From: Shinisaurus crocodilurus
Taxonomy: Eukaryota > Chordata > Lepidosauria > Squamata > Shinisauridae
DNA: 64,000 bases
Direction: 5' to 3'
Assembly: GCA_021292165.1 (NCBI GenBank)
Contig: CM037878.1
Location: forward strand, 235,567,546-235,631,545
The translations under genes were made by a program, and so were the position numbers. Of the stretch, positions 10,675 through 21,479 are shown in pieces. How positions within the stretch are numbered: position 1 is the first letter of the stretch; the number at the start of each line of letters is the position of its first letter. The notes beneath the pieces are model-generated. The model saw nothing but the letters and a program-made list of their open reading frames with translations. It ran no database searches and was not told where the DNA came from.

Positions 10675-13600
10675 TTGAATTTTGGAACATGGAATATACG
10701 GACATTGCTGGATAACATAGATAGTGAACGCCCTGAGCGTAGGACTGCTATTATTGCAAGGGAGCAGAGACGGTTTAAAATTGACATAGCAGCACTTCAA
10801 GAAACTCGAAGGGCAGGAGAGGGACAGCTGAAAGAAGAAAAAGGAGGTTATACCTTCTTCTGGAAAGGACTACCTGAGCAGGACCGACGAATACATGGTG
10901 TAGGCTTTGCCATCAAAAATGAACTAGTGAACTCTTTGTCAGAAGTTCCTACTGGCATTAACGAACGCCTGATAACTCTTCGATTAAAGCTCGCCAATAA
11001 CCAACAGGTAACTATTTTGAGCGCTTATGCACCAACATTAGATGCTGATGATGACATCAAGGAAAGTTTTTACAGCCAGTTGGACACTCTCCTGTCAGAG
11101 ATACCCAAGGAGGATAAAATTATCCTCCTGGGCGATTTTAATGCAAGAGTCGGGCGTGACTTTGATTTATGGCCAGAAACTATTGGAAAAGACGGAGTTG
11201 GTAATAGCAACCCGAACGGACTCTTACTTTTGTCTATATGTGCAGAGCATAATCTCACTATTACAAACACGCTCTTTCGACAAAAGAATAAGTTTAAAAC
11301 ATCATGGCAGCACCCACGGTCAAAGCACTGGCATCTTCTGGATTATGTAATTGTCCGTGTTAGAGATCGCCGCGATGTACTTCTTACTAGGGCCATGGTG
11401 AGTGCTGACGACTGCTGGACAGACCACCGACTAATCCGGTCCACTATGGTTATCAACATTGCTCCCCAACGTAGGCTTCAAGGAAGGAAACCAAGGCGTA
11501 AAATGAACATCCACGCCCTTCAAGATCCTATTAAGCAAACTCTTCTTCAATCACTTCTTAAGGAACATCTACCTACGGAACCTCCTGACAACATTGAGGA
11601 CCATTGGTCTAAGCTGAAAACCTCCATTACTGCAGCTTGTGAACAAACTATTGGATATGAAACTAAGAAACATCAGGATTGGTTTGATGAAAATGACAAT
11701 GAGATTAAATATATAATTGACCAAAAAAGGAAAGCCTTCCAAATATGGCAAAATGATATTAACTGCGCTGCCAAGAAAAAAACCTACGCTAGCGCAAAGG
11801 CTGAGGTCCAAAGAAGAACAAGAGAACTTAAGAACGCTTGGTGGAAAAAGAAAGCTGAAGAAATTCAACAACTTGCAGAATCCCATGATGCGCGGGGCTT
11901 TTTTAAGGCCACAAGGGCCATTTATGGACCAAAAACCTATGGTACAAACCCTTTACAATCAAAAGATGGCACCAAACTCTTAAAAGACAAAGAGTCTATT
12001 GCACTGCGTTGGAAAGAGCATTATTATGACCTTTTAAATCGTAAATCTAAGGTGGATAATGAGATTTTTCCGCAAATCCCGCAAAAACAAATTAAAGAGG
12101 AACTTGCAATACTCCCCACTTTGGATGAAGTAAAAAAAGCCATTAATCAAATGAAGAACAACAAAGCTAGTGGACCAGATGGGATTCCTGCTGAAATCTT
12201 TAAAGAAGGGGGCCCCGAACTTGTACAACATCTTCATAAACTCATCGAAAAAATCTGGATAAGAGAAGAGATCCCAGAAGACTTCAGGGATGCCATAATT
12301 ATCAGCCTCTTTAAGAAGGGTGATAGAACAGACTGTGGAAACTATCGGGGCATTTCTCTCTTAGCAACCGCAGGTAAAATATTTGCTAGGATTCTCGCAA
12401 ACCGTCTTCTATCTATTTCAGAAGAGATCCTCCCTGAGACTCAATATGGTTTCCGCCCCTCTAGAGGGACAGTAGACATGATTTTTACTGCACGCCAGCT
12501 CCAAGAAAAATGCCGGGAGCAAAATCAACCCCTTTATATGGCATTTATCGATTTGGCTAAGGCCTTTGATACTGTAGACCGTACAGCTCTCTGGACTATC
12601 CTTATGAAAATTGGATGCCCCAATAAATTTGTGAATATCTTGCGACTTCTCCATGACAACATGACGGCAACGGTTTTGGACAACAACGGCTCTCATGGTG
12701 CTCCATTTAAAGTGGGATCAGGTGTTAAACAGGGATGTGTTATCGCCCCAACATTATTTGCCATTTTCATCGCCATGGTTTTACATCTTGTCAAGGGGAA
12801 ACTTCCCACCGGTGTGGGAATTATATATCGAACAGATGGAAAGCTTTTTAATCTCAGCAGGCTGAAAGCAAAAAGTAAGGTAATTACAACCTCCGTTGTG
12901 GAACTTCAGTATGCTGATGATAATGTGGTCTCCGCACATTCAGAGGATGATCTCCAAACTATCCTAAATGCTTTTGCAGAAGCATACGAAAAACTTGGTC
13001 TCTCACTTAACATCAAAAAAACCAAAGTGCTTCATCAGCAAGTGCAAGCCAATCCTTTGGTGATGCCATCTATCCAGCTTGGCGGGACAATACTGGAAAA
13101 TGTCGATCATTTCCTCTATCTTGGCAGCTATCTTTCTGTTACAGCTAACATCGACAGTGAAATCCAGCATCGTCTGAGCTCCGCAAGTGCCGCATTTTCT
13201 CGAATGAAACATAGAGTGTTCGAGGATCGGGATATTTGTAAGAAGACCAAAACACTGGTTTATGAAGCCATTGTATTACCAACTTTATTGTATGCCTGCG
13301 AAACATGGACTATCTATAAACGTCACTTCCACCTCCTTGAAAGGTTTCATCAACGTTGCCTCCGGAAAATCCTGCGGATTACTTGGGAAGATAGGCGAAC
13401 AAATGTCAGTGTACTGGAAGAAGCAAAGACTACTAGCATTGAAAAAATGATCCTTCAACGCCAACTTCAGTGGACCGGTCATGTTGTTCGAATGCCTGAC
13501 TGCCGTCTCCCAAAGCAGTTACTTTACTCCCAACTCAAGGATGGAAAGCGGAATATCGGTGGTCAATATAAGAGGTTTAAAGATGTTCATAAGGCTAATC

Positions 13601-13860
13601 TAAAAAAATGCAATATAAACATCGAAAACTGGGAAGCTCTGGCCCATGAACGATCTAAATGGAGGTTGGCCTTTCACAAAGGTTCCATGGACTTTGAAGA
13701 AGCCCGAGTGCAAGGTGAAAGGGAGAAACGTGCTAAGCGAAAAGCACGTCAAATGAATCCTTTACAGGACCATCTTCTATCTGGTAACCTGTGTCCTCAC
13801 TGTGGGAAGCTGTGTGGATCTAGAATTGGCCTCCACAGTCACTTACGGACCCATCGCTAG
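10675..13860 (+). CDS. APE endonuclease-reverse transcriptase polyprotein
   Basis: Encodes the retrotransposition enzyme, which nicks target DNA and reverse-transcribes the element RNA there. Residues 1-255 are an AP-like endonuclease: TWNIRTL with N7, QETR with E43, SAYAPT near 118, LLGDFN with D154 and N156, LLDY with D223, and TDH with D250 and H251. Residues about 480-820 are the reverse transcriptase: NNKASGPDGIP 495-505, GNYRGISLL 555-563, YGFRPSRGT 591-599, FIDLAKAFD 624-632, KQGCVIAPTLF 685-695 and the catalytic YADD 746-749. The C-terminus has a C2H2 finger (C1040, C1043, H1056, H1060). All key residues appear present and no stop interrupts the frame. Odd point: codon 1 as given is TTG. 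The frame is open back to 10624, but the first in-frame ATG is residue 241, beyond most of the endonuclease. Confidence 0.93.
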   Translation: MNFGTWNIRTLLDNIDSERPERRTAIIAREQRRFKIDIAALQETRRAGEGQLKEEKGGYTFFWKGLPEQDRRIHGVGFAIKNELVNSLSEVPTGINERLITLRLKLANNQQVTILSAYAPTLDADDDIKESFYSQLDTLLSEIPKEDKIILLGDFNARVGRDFDLWPETIGKDGVGNSNPNGLLLLSICAEHNLTITNTLFRQKNKFKTSWQHPRSKHWHLLDYVIVRVRDRRDVLLTRAMVSADDCWTDHRLIRSTMVINIAPQRRLQGRKPRRKMNIHALQDPIKQTLLQSLLKEHLPTEPPDNIEDHWSKLKTSITAACEQTIGYETKKHQDWFDENDNEIKYIIDQKRKAFQIWQNDINCAAKKKTYASAKAEVQRRTRELKNAWWKKKAEEIQQLAESHDARGFFKATRAIYGPKTYGTNPLQSKDGTKLLKDKESIALRWKEHYYDLLNRKSKVDNEIFPQIPQKQIKEELAILPTLDEVKKAINQMKNNKASGPDGIPAEIFKEGGPELVQHLHKLIEKIWIREEIPEDFRDAIIISLFKKGDRTDCGNYRGISLLATAGKIFARILANRLLSISEEILPETQYGFRPSRGTVDMIFTARQLQEKCREQNQPLYMAFIDLAKAFDTVDRTALWTILMKIGCPNKFVNILRLLHDNMTATVLDNNGSHGAPFKVGSGVKQGCVIAPTLFAIFIAMVLHLVKGKLPTGVGIIYRTDGKLFNLSRLKAKSKVITTSVVELQYADDNVVSAHSEDDLQTILNAFAEAYEKLGLSLNIKKTKVLHQQVQANPLVMPSIQLGGTILENVDHFLYLGSYLSVTANIDSEIQHRLSSASAAFSRMKHRVFEDRDICKKTKTLVYEAIVLPTLLYACETWTIYKRHFHLLERFHQRCLRKILRITWEDRRTNVSVLEEAKTTSIEKMILQRQLQWTGHVVRMPDCRLPKQLLYSQLKDGKRNIGGQYKRFKDVHKANLKKCNINIENWEALAHERSKWRLAFHKGSMDFEEARVQGEREKRAKRKARQMNPLQDHLLSGNLCPHCGKLCGSRIGLHSHLRTHR

Positions 13861-13945
13861 AGTCTACACAATCTTCTTTAGAATTTCCTCCTTTTATCCC
13901 GGAAGACAATCTTACTCGGTCACGAGTGATCGCCTGATGATGATG

Positions 13946-13956
13946 ACAATCTAAAT
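13946..13956. repeat. Target-site duplication, right copy
   Basis: ACAATCTAAAT, identical to 9944-9954 and immediately after the (TGA)n tail. Confidence 0.9.
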
Positions 13957-14079
13957 TTTAGATTCTAAAAAGACACAGAGAAACAACAGAGGAAGTGGAC
14001 AATTCATCTAAAGTTTGTCGTGGATAAATTCCACTGAGAACAATTAAAAAGGCTAAGGGTGCAATCCTATGGGGATGTC

Positions 14080-14475
14080 TGTAACCCTCTGAACTCAGGA
14101 TTACAGGCATCCTATGCAGGGCAGGAGGCAAAAGTCACCTCCGTGCTCCTCCAGCCCTGCAAAGCAGCTAGATGGCTGATTTCAGCTGTCTAACAGCAGC
14201 TTCTGAGCTGGAGGGAAGGAGGCTGAGGTGCCACCAGGATATGGTGTATCTTAGCGGTGCCGGTTTTCTTCCCCTCCCCTTCTCCTAAACCCCTTCTCCA
14301 AGGTCACTCTTACAACCTTGGAGAAGCAGCTGATGCGATTCCTTCTGAGCCAGCTGTGGGGTGGGGGAGGGTGCTCCAAGCGCATAGTCTCAGCTCTGAC
14401 CTCAGAGCTGTTTTCCAACGTCAGACCTGGAACGCCAAAAATTCCTATGGTCCTCTAGACACTGTCTAGGGGCCA
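14080..14475. repeat. Foldback repeat with GCAATCCTATGG ends
   Basis: Starts GGTGCAATCCTATGGGGATG and ends with CCATAGGATTGC, so the ends form imperfect terminal inverted repeats. The interior is GC-richer and contains a further hairpin (CTCCAAGGT and ACCTTGGAG near 14297-14324). Non-coding MITE-like repeat; a related piece begins near 63715. Confidence 0.5.
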
Positions 14476-14479
14476 TAGG

Positions 14480-15064
14480 ATTGCTCTGTTAGTCATTGTA
14501 ATATTTAGAAGTCCACTTCATTTTTTCTTAGTAGTTCTAGCACACCAGAATCTGGAGCAGTTCCAACCCAGGTTTTAGGACTCCAGCTTTCTCTTGCTAC
14601 AAAAGCCAGAGCTCATCAGGCAGCCATAGAAGATTCTGGATAGTCTCAATTTAAGGCCCAAACTACATGTAATGTTAGTCATGTGCTTAGCCAAGCATGA
14701 TTAACCTGGCCACTTTTATGTTTGAGGAAAAAACAGAACATGGACTTGGGGCTCCAATTTGGATGGACAGCATGTTTTAGATTGAGGCGCAATGACTCAA
14801 TTTTCACCCAAATAAAAGTGGACAAGTTAGGCATGCTTGTTTAAGCATGAGTCTAAATATTGGGGAAAAGGCAGGTTATGAATAACAATAACAATAACAA
14901 CAATAATAATAATACCACCAGTGTCATATGTAGTTCGGCTCTAAATACTTATTTGATACTAAAGGTGTAGCAATAAACTTAGACCACTCCTTTGCATTTC
15001 CTGTGTCCCTGAAAAATCTTACCATCATAATATATTGTTTGTTTTGCACTTTGTCCAACGTGCA
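14480..15064. other. No recognised feature
   Basis: Includes a short AAC/AAT-rich stretch near 14880-14912; nothing else recognised. Confidence 0.5.
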
Positions 15065-16390
15065 ATGAATAATCTAGACCCATTTCACTTGGGCTTAGAA
15101 TGGGGTTTGGCACTAAAACAACCTTGGTTGCCCTGATAGATGACATGTTGGGAGAGAGACAGGAGGTGTGTGTGACCCTGTTGATTTTCCTTGACTTCTC
15201 GGTGGCTTTTGATACATCAACTGTGGTATCTTGTTCGATTGGCTCTCCAGGTTGGGCCTGGGGGCCATAGTAATATCGTTGTTCCACTCTGACCTGCACA
15301 GTTTCAGAATGTAGTATTGGTGGACTTCTGCTTGACCCCCATGAGATTTGAACCATGGGATTCTTCAAGGTTCCATCTTGTCCCCCATGCTCTTCAACAT
15401 CTATAAGAAGCTGCTGGATAAAGTGATCTGGGGATCTGGAATGAGGTGTCATCAATATGCTGATGACACCCAGCTCTATTTCTGTGTCATCTGAATCAGA
15501 TGGGGCTGTGGAGATACTAAATTAATGTCTGGGCTTGGTAATGAGAAGGACAATAAGCTGAAATTGCCTCCATCTTGAAATTGACAAGATGGAGGCACTG
15601 TGGGTTGGTGGTTTCCAGGTCCAGGAAGTTGGTGTTCAACATGTTCTGGATGGGCTTGCACTTCCCCTGAGGAGCAGGTGTGCAGCTTGGCTGTGCTCCT
15701 TGAACCAACATTGTCAATAGAGGCTCAAATGGCTTTGTTGGCTTGGAGAACCTTTACCAGCTTTGGCTGGTTCACTAGCTATGGCCTTTGCTGGATAGGG
15801 ATAGCCTTGGCACAGTGACTCATGCTGTAATTATAGTAATCCATCCAGCTTGGATTACTGTAACATGTTATGCATGGGGCTGTCCTTCAAAACAGTTTGG
15901 AAACTTCTTGTGCAAAATTCAGCAGCCATAATTCTGACTGGCTCATCTCGATGAAGCTATATTATACCAATTCTTAAGGAACTACATTGACTTCCTATTT
16001 GCTACTGAGCCCAATTCAAGGTGCTGGTTATCATCTTTAAATCCCTAAACAGCTTGAGTCCCAAATACCTGAAGGACTTCTTCCCATACTATCTTGCCTG
16101 TGCAATAAGATCTTCAGAGGAGGCCATCTTCCAAGTACCATCAGCAGGAGAAATACACTATTGTTTAAGAAGACAAAGGGTCTTCTTAAACAAACAAACA
16201 AATACTGTAATGGATTGTTGTGCTCTTGTTTGGTTTGCTGGTTGAAGAGCTGTTGTTGTTTGCCTTTTAATTTGTAATTGCATTTTTTAAAAATATTGGA
16301 TTTGGATTTTTTTTTAAATGTTGTGTACACTGCTGTGGAATCCCTTGTGGAACTTTGAACCTTGGTGAGCTATATGTACTATATGTATTC
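15065..16390 (+). mobile_element. L2 LINE fragment, RT to 3' end
   Basis: A decayed copy of an L2 ORF2 and 3' UTR. In scattered frames one can read LDFSVAFDT-like RT motif 3 (about 15190-15215), MLFNIYKKLLDKV (about 15390) and HQYADDTQLYF (about 15455-15485). Further on come LDYCNMLC, LVQNSAAIILTGS, ELHLPICY, FKVLVIIFKSLNSLSPKYLKDF (to about 16080) and a SSEEAIFQVPS block. Many stops and frameshifts make it inactive. Two short perfect hairpins lie inside it (15565-15597 and 16161-16193). Confidence 0.85.
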
Positions 16391-16551
16391 AGCAAAGCTA
16401 ATTCAATATAACTGATAATTGCCTGGTAGATTTTCTTAGGAATTTTTTTTCTAAATAAAGTGTTAAAGGAAAGAGATGGTTAAGATAATGAAGTACACTG
16501 AAAGGGCAATGAGAAGACTACCATGGGCTAGTTCATACAGGACCTGTTCCC

Positions 16552-16625
16552 TATAGATATAGATGATATAGATAGAGATAGAGATAGAGATAGATATAGA
16601 TGTGTGTGTGTGTGTGTGTGTGTGT
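16552..16625. repeat. (GATA)n/(TG)n compound microsatellite
   Basis: ATAGATAGAGATAGAGATAG-type repeats pass directly into a TG dinucleotide run. Confidence 0.95.
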
Positions 16626-16639
16626 TTCTGCACATAGTG

Positions 16640-17696
16640 ATGCATGAAAATTGCATGAGTTCCATTTTGCCTTTGATGGTGCAACATACTATTTTGAATA
16701 ACATATCTTATGCATGACCTCCTACTGTAACACTGGTACTGTATTTCTCTTCACTACTTCATCAGAATAACTCCTCTCAAAGCACACACAAAATTATTTG
16801 ACAGGTATGTTCTCTCTCCCTCCCATTGCCCTGTCCGCTCTTTAATTCCCCTGTCTCCCAAATGTTACAAAATGCAGGCATCTTTGCGAACCAACTTGTC
16901 TTTGGCACAGAACATAATTACTTCTTTTCCACACCAATGTGCAATGGTTTAGCCATCGGGGACAGCTGAAAAGAGAATTAAAGTTGAACGTGGACCCACT
17001 GTGCTATCATTCAACTGAGATCTAAGTGTACTTTCTTTCCCATTAAAAAGCTGAAATGGATAAAGTGAAACAAGTGAGTAATGCAAGTATGGGACAGTAT
17101 TAAGTACTCTGGTGCACTCAATCAGTGCAGCATAAACAAATATAACACTGAATTTGTTACCTGCCAAGACGTCCCAACTCACTTCCATGCCATTATTAAC
17201 AGCCAGAGCAATTTCTACATCCAGCAGTGCCCCGCAAGGCCATACACACAGCTATAACAGTAACAGAGAAATGGAAGAGTTTGTCATGGCAGAGAGAAAA
17301 TTAATAAACAAACAAAATAAATAAATATACATAGTGTATGCAGTTTATTTCTTTGGAAGCATATTGGCTTTGCAACTGAAAGCAATATACTTTTCCAGTG
17401 GAGCTTGTCATAAGCTATTTAACCGATATCTAATGACTGTTTAGAGCAATCATATATTTACGAGAGCAAAGAATATTTACAACCCCTTCTAATGCTACTA
17501 GTATTTGCATACCTGGATTCCTCAGTATCCAAGTATAAAAAAGCACCTCTTCTGAATATTTAAAACAAAATCATTATGCAGTTTAATTTAGAAACTTATC
17601 AACAGTCATGCCTGCACTTGCAAAATAGAGTTCTTTTTCTTTCCATTTGATATGCATTTGAGAAGATACCTTTAATATCTTTTTGAATCAAATTAT
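16640..17696. other. No recognised repeat; unique-looking AT-rich DNA
   Basis: No transposon or exon recognised. The stretch from about 17340 onward is AT-rich and free of recognisable repeats. Confidence 0.45.
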
Positions 17697-17714
17697 TTAT
17701 TTGCATGCAAATAA
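17697..17714. promoter_or_regulatory. Palindromic double octamer (possible POU site)
   Basis: TTATTTGCATGCAAATAA is a perfect 18-bp palindrome containing overlapping ATTTGCAT and ATGCAAAT octamers, the consensus bound by POU/Oct factors. A regulatory role is inferred only; AT-rich chance matches are possible. Confidence 0.25.
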
Positions 17715-17921
17715 TATTTTTAAATTAGGATTTAAATTAAATCTAAACCAAGAGGTTGAATGTTTGATGTAGCTGGTTAGAATGAAATGTTATGCAATCT
17801 ATCTATTATTTTGCCACATAATTAAAATAGCCATTGGAGCTGAAACCCTAGTGAAATCTGTGGCAAAATATGTTTTGCCTTTAGCACAACAAAAAATTCT
17901 GGTATTCGGTAAAGCCCAATA

Positions 17922-18184
17922 CAGTAATACCTTGGATTGCAAGTATAATTCGTTCCGGAACCATGCTTGTAATTCAAAACACTCTTATATCAAAGCGAGT
18001 CTCTGGCGTGCGTGAGTGGGGCCGATTTTGGCCCATTACGCCCGCTTGAGACGAGTGATTACATCCCTACACTACTTGTATTGCAAGATGTCGCTTGTTT
18101 ATCAAGTCAAAATTTATATTAAAAAAATTGCTTGTCTTGCAAAATGCTCTCAGGCCAAGTTACTTACAATCCAAGGTATTAATG
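17922..18184. mobile_element. Tigger/mariner-like MITE with TA duplication
   Basis: Starts CAGTAATACCTTGGATTGCA and ends in CAATCCAAGGTATTAATG, imperfect terminal inverted repeats of about 25 bp. It is flanked by TA at 17920-17921 and 18185-18186, as expected for Tc1/mariner-class transposons. It contains GTTCCGGAACC and no coding capacity. Decayed. Confidence 0.65.
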
Positions 18185-18201
18185 TACTCACATTACTTTA
18201 G

Positions 18202-18691
18202 GCTGCAGCTGGTGCAGAATACAACAGCCAGGATGCTGAGTGGAGCACCTGGCTGTGCACATAATATGCCGGTGTTGAAGCTGTTGGTATATAAAGCCCT
18301 GAACAGCTTGGCACCACGTTACCTAGCGGATCGCCTTCCCCAATATGAGAGCATTAAGATCATGAGAGGAGGCCTTGCTGGTTGTACCATGACCTGTAGT
18401 TTGCCATCTCGCAGCAACTAAGAAGTAGGCCTTCTCTGTGGTGGTGCCAAATTTATGGAATTATCTCCCCCTGGTATTTAGGAGGAGGCAACAACGGTAT
18501 CATGCTTTAGGCACCAGATACAGACCTATTTCTTTACCCAGGCTTTCCCTGAGTGAATGTGCTGCCCCGTTTGTAATTACAGTGTTGAATTGGTTTTAAT
18601 TGATTTGAATGTTATTTAAGTGTTATATAAATATTTTAGCAATTTGTAGGTATTTTAATATATATTATAATGCATTTTAATGTACCTGGGA

Positions 18692-18725
<34 letters not shown>

Positions 18726-18775
18726 CAGCTTAAATATATTTTTAAATATGTTCAGAGGAGGTATATAAATCTACT
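18202..18775 (+). mobile_element. L2 LINE 3' fragment with (GT)n
   Basis: In frame one reads LQLVQNTTARMLSGAPG and LLVYKALNSLAPRYLADRLPQY, characteristic of the L2 ORF2 C-terminus. A decayed block of the VVVPNLWNYLPL type follows, then the 3' UTR. A (GT)n run at 18694-18723 has grown inside the UTR. It begins shortly after the TA-flanked MITE. Confidence 0.8.
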
Positions 18776-18779
18776 AGAC

Positions 18780-20562
18780 AGACAGATGCAGTGAAATCAC
18801 CACAAAATGATTTTACCATGTCAATTTCATTTAGTGATGGGCCAGCTACTCTCAACTTGATTCAGAATTGACTCAGCATTTGCAAGAGTTCTTGGGTGTG
18901 GGGCAGTGAGCTATTTCCAAGAGTTCTGTTCTACTTTGTAATGTTTGCACATGCACCTTCACAGTGCTGTACACATGTGTTTTATCATATTTCTTCCTGA
19001 AACAGTAGTATTCAACTCTACTATATCCGTTCCTAATAGAAGTCCAAGAAAAGATGCTTCATCAGATTGCCTTATCATGCAGTTTCATAGTGGTCAGAGA
19101 GAGTTTAATAAAAAAATACAGTGTTAATGCTCAATATCTTTTGTGTACAAGCCCCTACGAAGCATGCACCTAGTCAGCCTGAAAGCTGAGTATTCATGTG
19201 CAGAAATTATGCTTGATTCCTAATACATCTCAACATTATGAACTGAACAAATGTGTATTCTGAACCAGGCAATTATGAACTTTGATGCCATCAGTAATTC
19301 CTAATGGTGAATTTGCAACCACACCTAGAAAACAAAGATGCAAGGCTTAGTAAGTTGGGTAAACTAGGACCACAACTTTATGTAGGGGTGTGGTGTTTTG
19401 TCTAACTAGGGTAGGTTGATCACAACATGGCAGTGCAGGTAGGGTACATACACTTGAGTCATCCATGAGCTCCTGGAAGCTCCAAGAAGGTGAAAAGAGG
19501 TTCCTGTGACTTGTGTGCTGGGGCTGTGGGACTCAGAGGCAGGTAGGGAAATCCTTTGAGGCCCAAGTGGTCACACACATGAAACACAAGGGTCTGTGTC
19601 TCAGGGGGTCATCCTTGACACCTAAAGGTGCAGCCAAAGGGATGAGGACAGCCATAGCACTGTCTCCAGACTGAGGGTTAGGTTAGGCTCACCCATAATA
19701 GATAAGACTTCAGTGCCCACACAGCTAATTCTGTTTCAGTTCTCCTTGCTCTAAGTAGTAGCCAATAACCCAGCAAGTAACTCAGTACAGTGTAGGTGAG
19801 AAAAAATCATACACCACAGCTGTCTTGGCATATGGCAAAAATAATCACTCAGCCCAAATGCGGGCAGAAATCACCTATATTGAATACTGCCTTGGGTGGG
19901 AGGGTAGGTGCTGACCAAACAGCAAGTGCACCAAGACTAGGTGGACCCAGGCTTAAATAGGCCATGAAGTCCTTCCCCCTCAATGTCGACATGGAGACAC
20001 CATGTACATCCACACATCAGACCAATAGTGTGCCACCTCCCTCTGGCGGCAGCTACAAAGGCTGATGCTTCGTGGAGATGCAATGTCCCACAGGGTGAGT
20101 ATAGGGCATTTTGTTTGAATGAACCTTATCTTGTGGGTAAGATCTAGAATCCACACAAAGTCCTTTTTTCATAACATGTGTTCTGTATATAAACATTCCT
20201 CTACACTGGCCATTCTCTCTCTCTCCCCTTGAGCATAATTGTGGCTGCACTTGAACTTGCATTGAAAGTGAAGATGCTCACTTTGAACTAGAAGTTATGT
20301 CTGCTATGAAAGCTAGGAAGAGCATTTCTTCTCTCATACTTATTTGCAAAGTTTTCTGTTGTGGGATTTGATGAAAGTCCTGGATGATACTTGAACTTCA
20401 GGAAGCATCCTCATTGATAAACAGTTTGTCCCAGCAAGGTAACATCACTAATTGTTTATAGACAAGTGGAGATCCATGATCAGTCATGATGACTGGAGGA
20501 AATGGGGCAGATAGGCTTCCATTCCCCCCTTTATATTTTGCATTCCTATACCAGTAGGAACT
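18780..20562. other. No recognised feature
   Basis: About 18835-18870 resembles the start of the AT-rich GATGGG repeat. The remainder shows no repeat, exon or RNA gene I can name. Confidence 0.45.
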
Positions 20563-20570
20563 CCTTCAAG

Positions 20571-20736
20571 CAGGGCCGGTGCTACCATTAGGCCAACTAG
20601 GCAGCTGCCTAGGGCGCAGGGCTAAAGGGGGTGCCAGAAACGCCTTGAAAAAAAATACAGCGCTCTCAAGTGGGAAGGGGGGGGCGCTAAATATCTGATC
20701 TTGCCTAGGGCACCAAATTGCCTTGCACCGGTCCTG
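20571..20736. mobile_element. 166-bp hAT-like MITE with 8-bp TSD
   Basis: Ends CAGGGCCGGTGC and GCACCGGTCCTG (one mismatch in 12). Flanked by the perfect 8-bp duplication CCTTCAAG (20563-20570 and 20737-20744). Its left 60 or so bases recur almost identically at 59688. Non-autonomous; no ORF. Confidence 0.85.
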
Positions 20737-21295
20737 CCTTCAAGCCACTTCTATGGATGCAACTTTCAGAATTGCCCAGGAGCATCCAAAATTAGCCACA
20801 AGAGTGGCAGTCTTCTCCAGGAGGAGGATGGGGCAAGGACCAGGGGGTCAAGAAGTGATACTATCCTTGGGACCATGCTTTATATCATGGGTGGTGAACC
20901 TCAGCCTAGGTGCAAAATCTGTTCCCCCTGGGATTCCCTAGAAGCCATGTGCCTTTCCCCTGGCCCCAATCACTGATCTTTGGGTAGTTTTCTGGCTTGT
21001 GTCATTTTTTTCCCCATTCTAAAAGGTTGGAATGCCCCTCCTAGGGTTTAGTGACTGGCAGTAAGACGTTTAAGCTACAATAGATTGGTATTTTGTAATT
21101 GAAATTGAATTTGGCCCTCAGAACTTTTAGAGGTTTTTCACCCTGCTTTATTGTGACCATGTCCCCCAAACAGTACAGGGATCTTTGATTGGGGGAGGAT
21201 AAGCATAATGATCTGATTTTGGAATGAAGCTGAGGCCAACCTGACAGAGGCCTAAGTCTTCCTTGGCGAATTTCCAAGTAGCCTGCTTGACTGTC

Positions 21296-21475
21296 AACAC
21301 ATTTATTTGAAACATTTTAATGCCGCTCCTCAGTCAAAAAGGCTCCCAGAGCAGCTTACATATAATCAATCAACAAGACAGTCCCTGCCCACAGGCTTAC
21401 AGTCTAAAAAGACATGACACACAAGGAAAAAGGAATGAGGAGGGAAGAAGGGGGGAAATTAATTAATTCTGGCAG
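21296..21475 (-). mobile_element. LINE 3'-end-like segment, decayed
   Basis: ATTTATTTGAAACATTTTAA followed by CTCCCAGAGCAGCTTACA and a GCCCACAGGCTTACAGTCTA block. The latter resembles the host repeat around the Vingi-like insertion at 9930. Read on the minus strand it looks like a LINE or SINE tail. The family is uncertain. Confidence 0.35.
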
Positions 21476-21479
21476 GGCT

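Larger units (their letters stand above)
9955..13945 (+). mobile_element. Full-length Vingi/Ingi-like non-LTR retrotransposon
   Basis: A complete 3991-bp LINE between perfect 11-bp target-site duplications. The order is a 5' UTR of about 720 bp, one long ORF (10675-13860), and a short 3' UTR ending in a (TGA)n-type tail (13934-13945). There is no poly(A) tail and no LTR. The single ORF combines an AP-like endonuclease, reverse transcriptase and a C-terminal C2H2 finger. It has no RNase H domain that I can see. This architecture fits the Vingi/Ingi-like branch of the I group; an RTE-type element is the main alternative. Intact TSDs and an open ORF point to a fairly recent insertion. Confidence 0.9.

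Noticed and set aside
10675..13860. BovB as the identity of the intact LINE
   Set aside because: BovB lacks the C-terminal C2H2 finger seen here and its RT motifs differ from my recollection of the family; Vingi/Ingi-like fits better, though an RTE-type relative is not fully excluded without a tree.
14979..15455. 158-codon open frame on the minus strand
   Set aside because: It is antisense to the recognisable L2 reverse transcriptase region on the plus strand.
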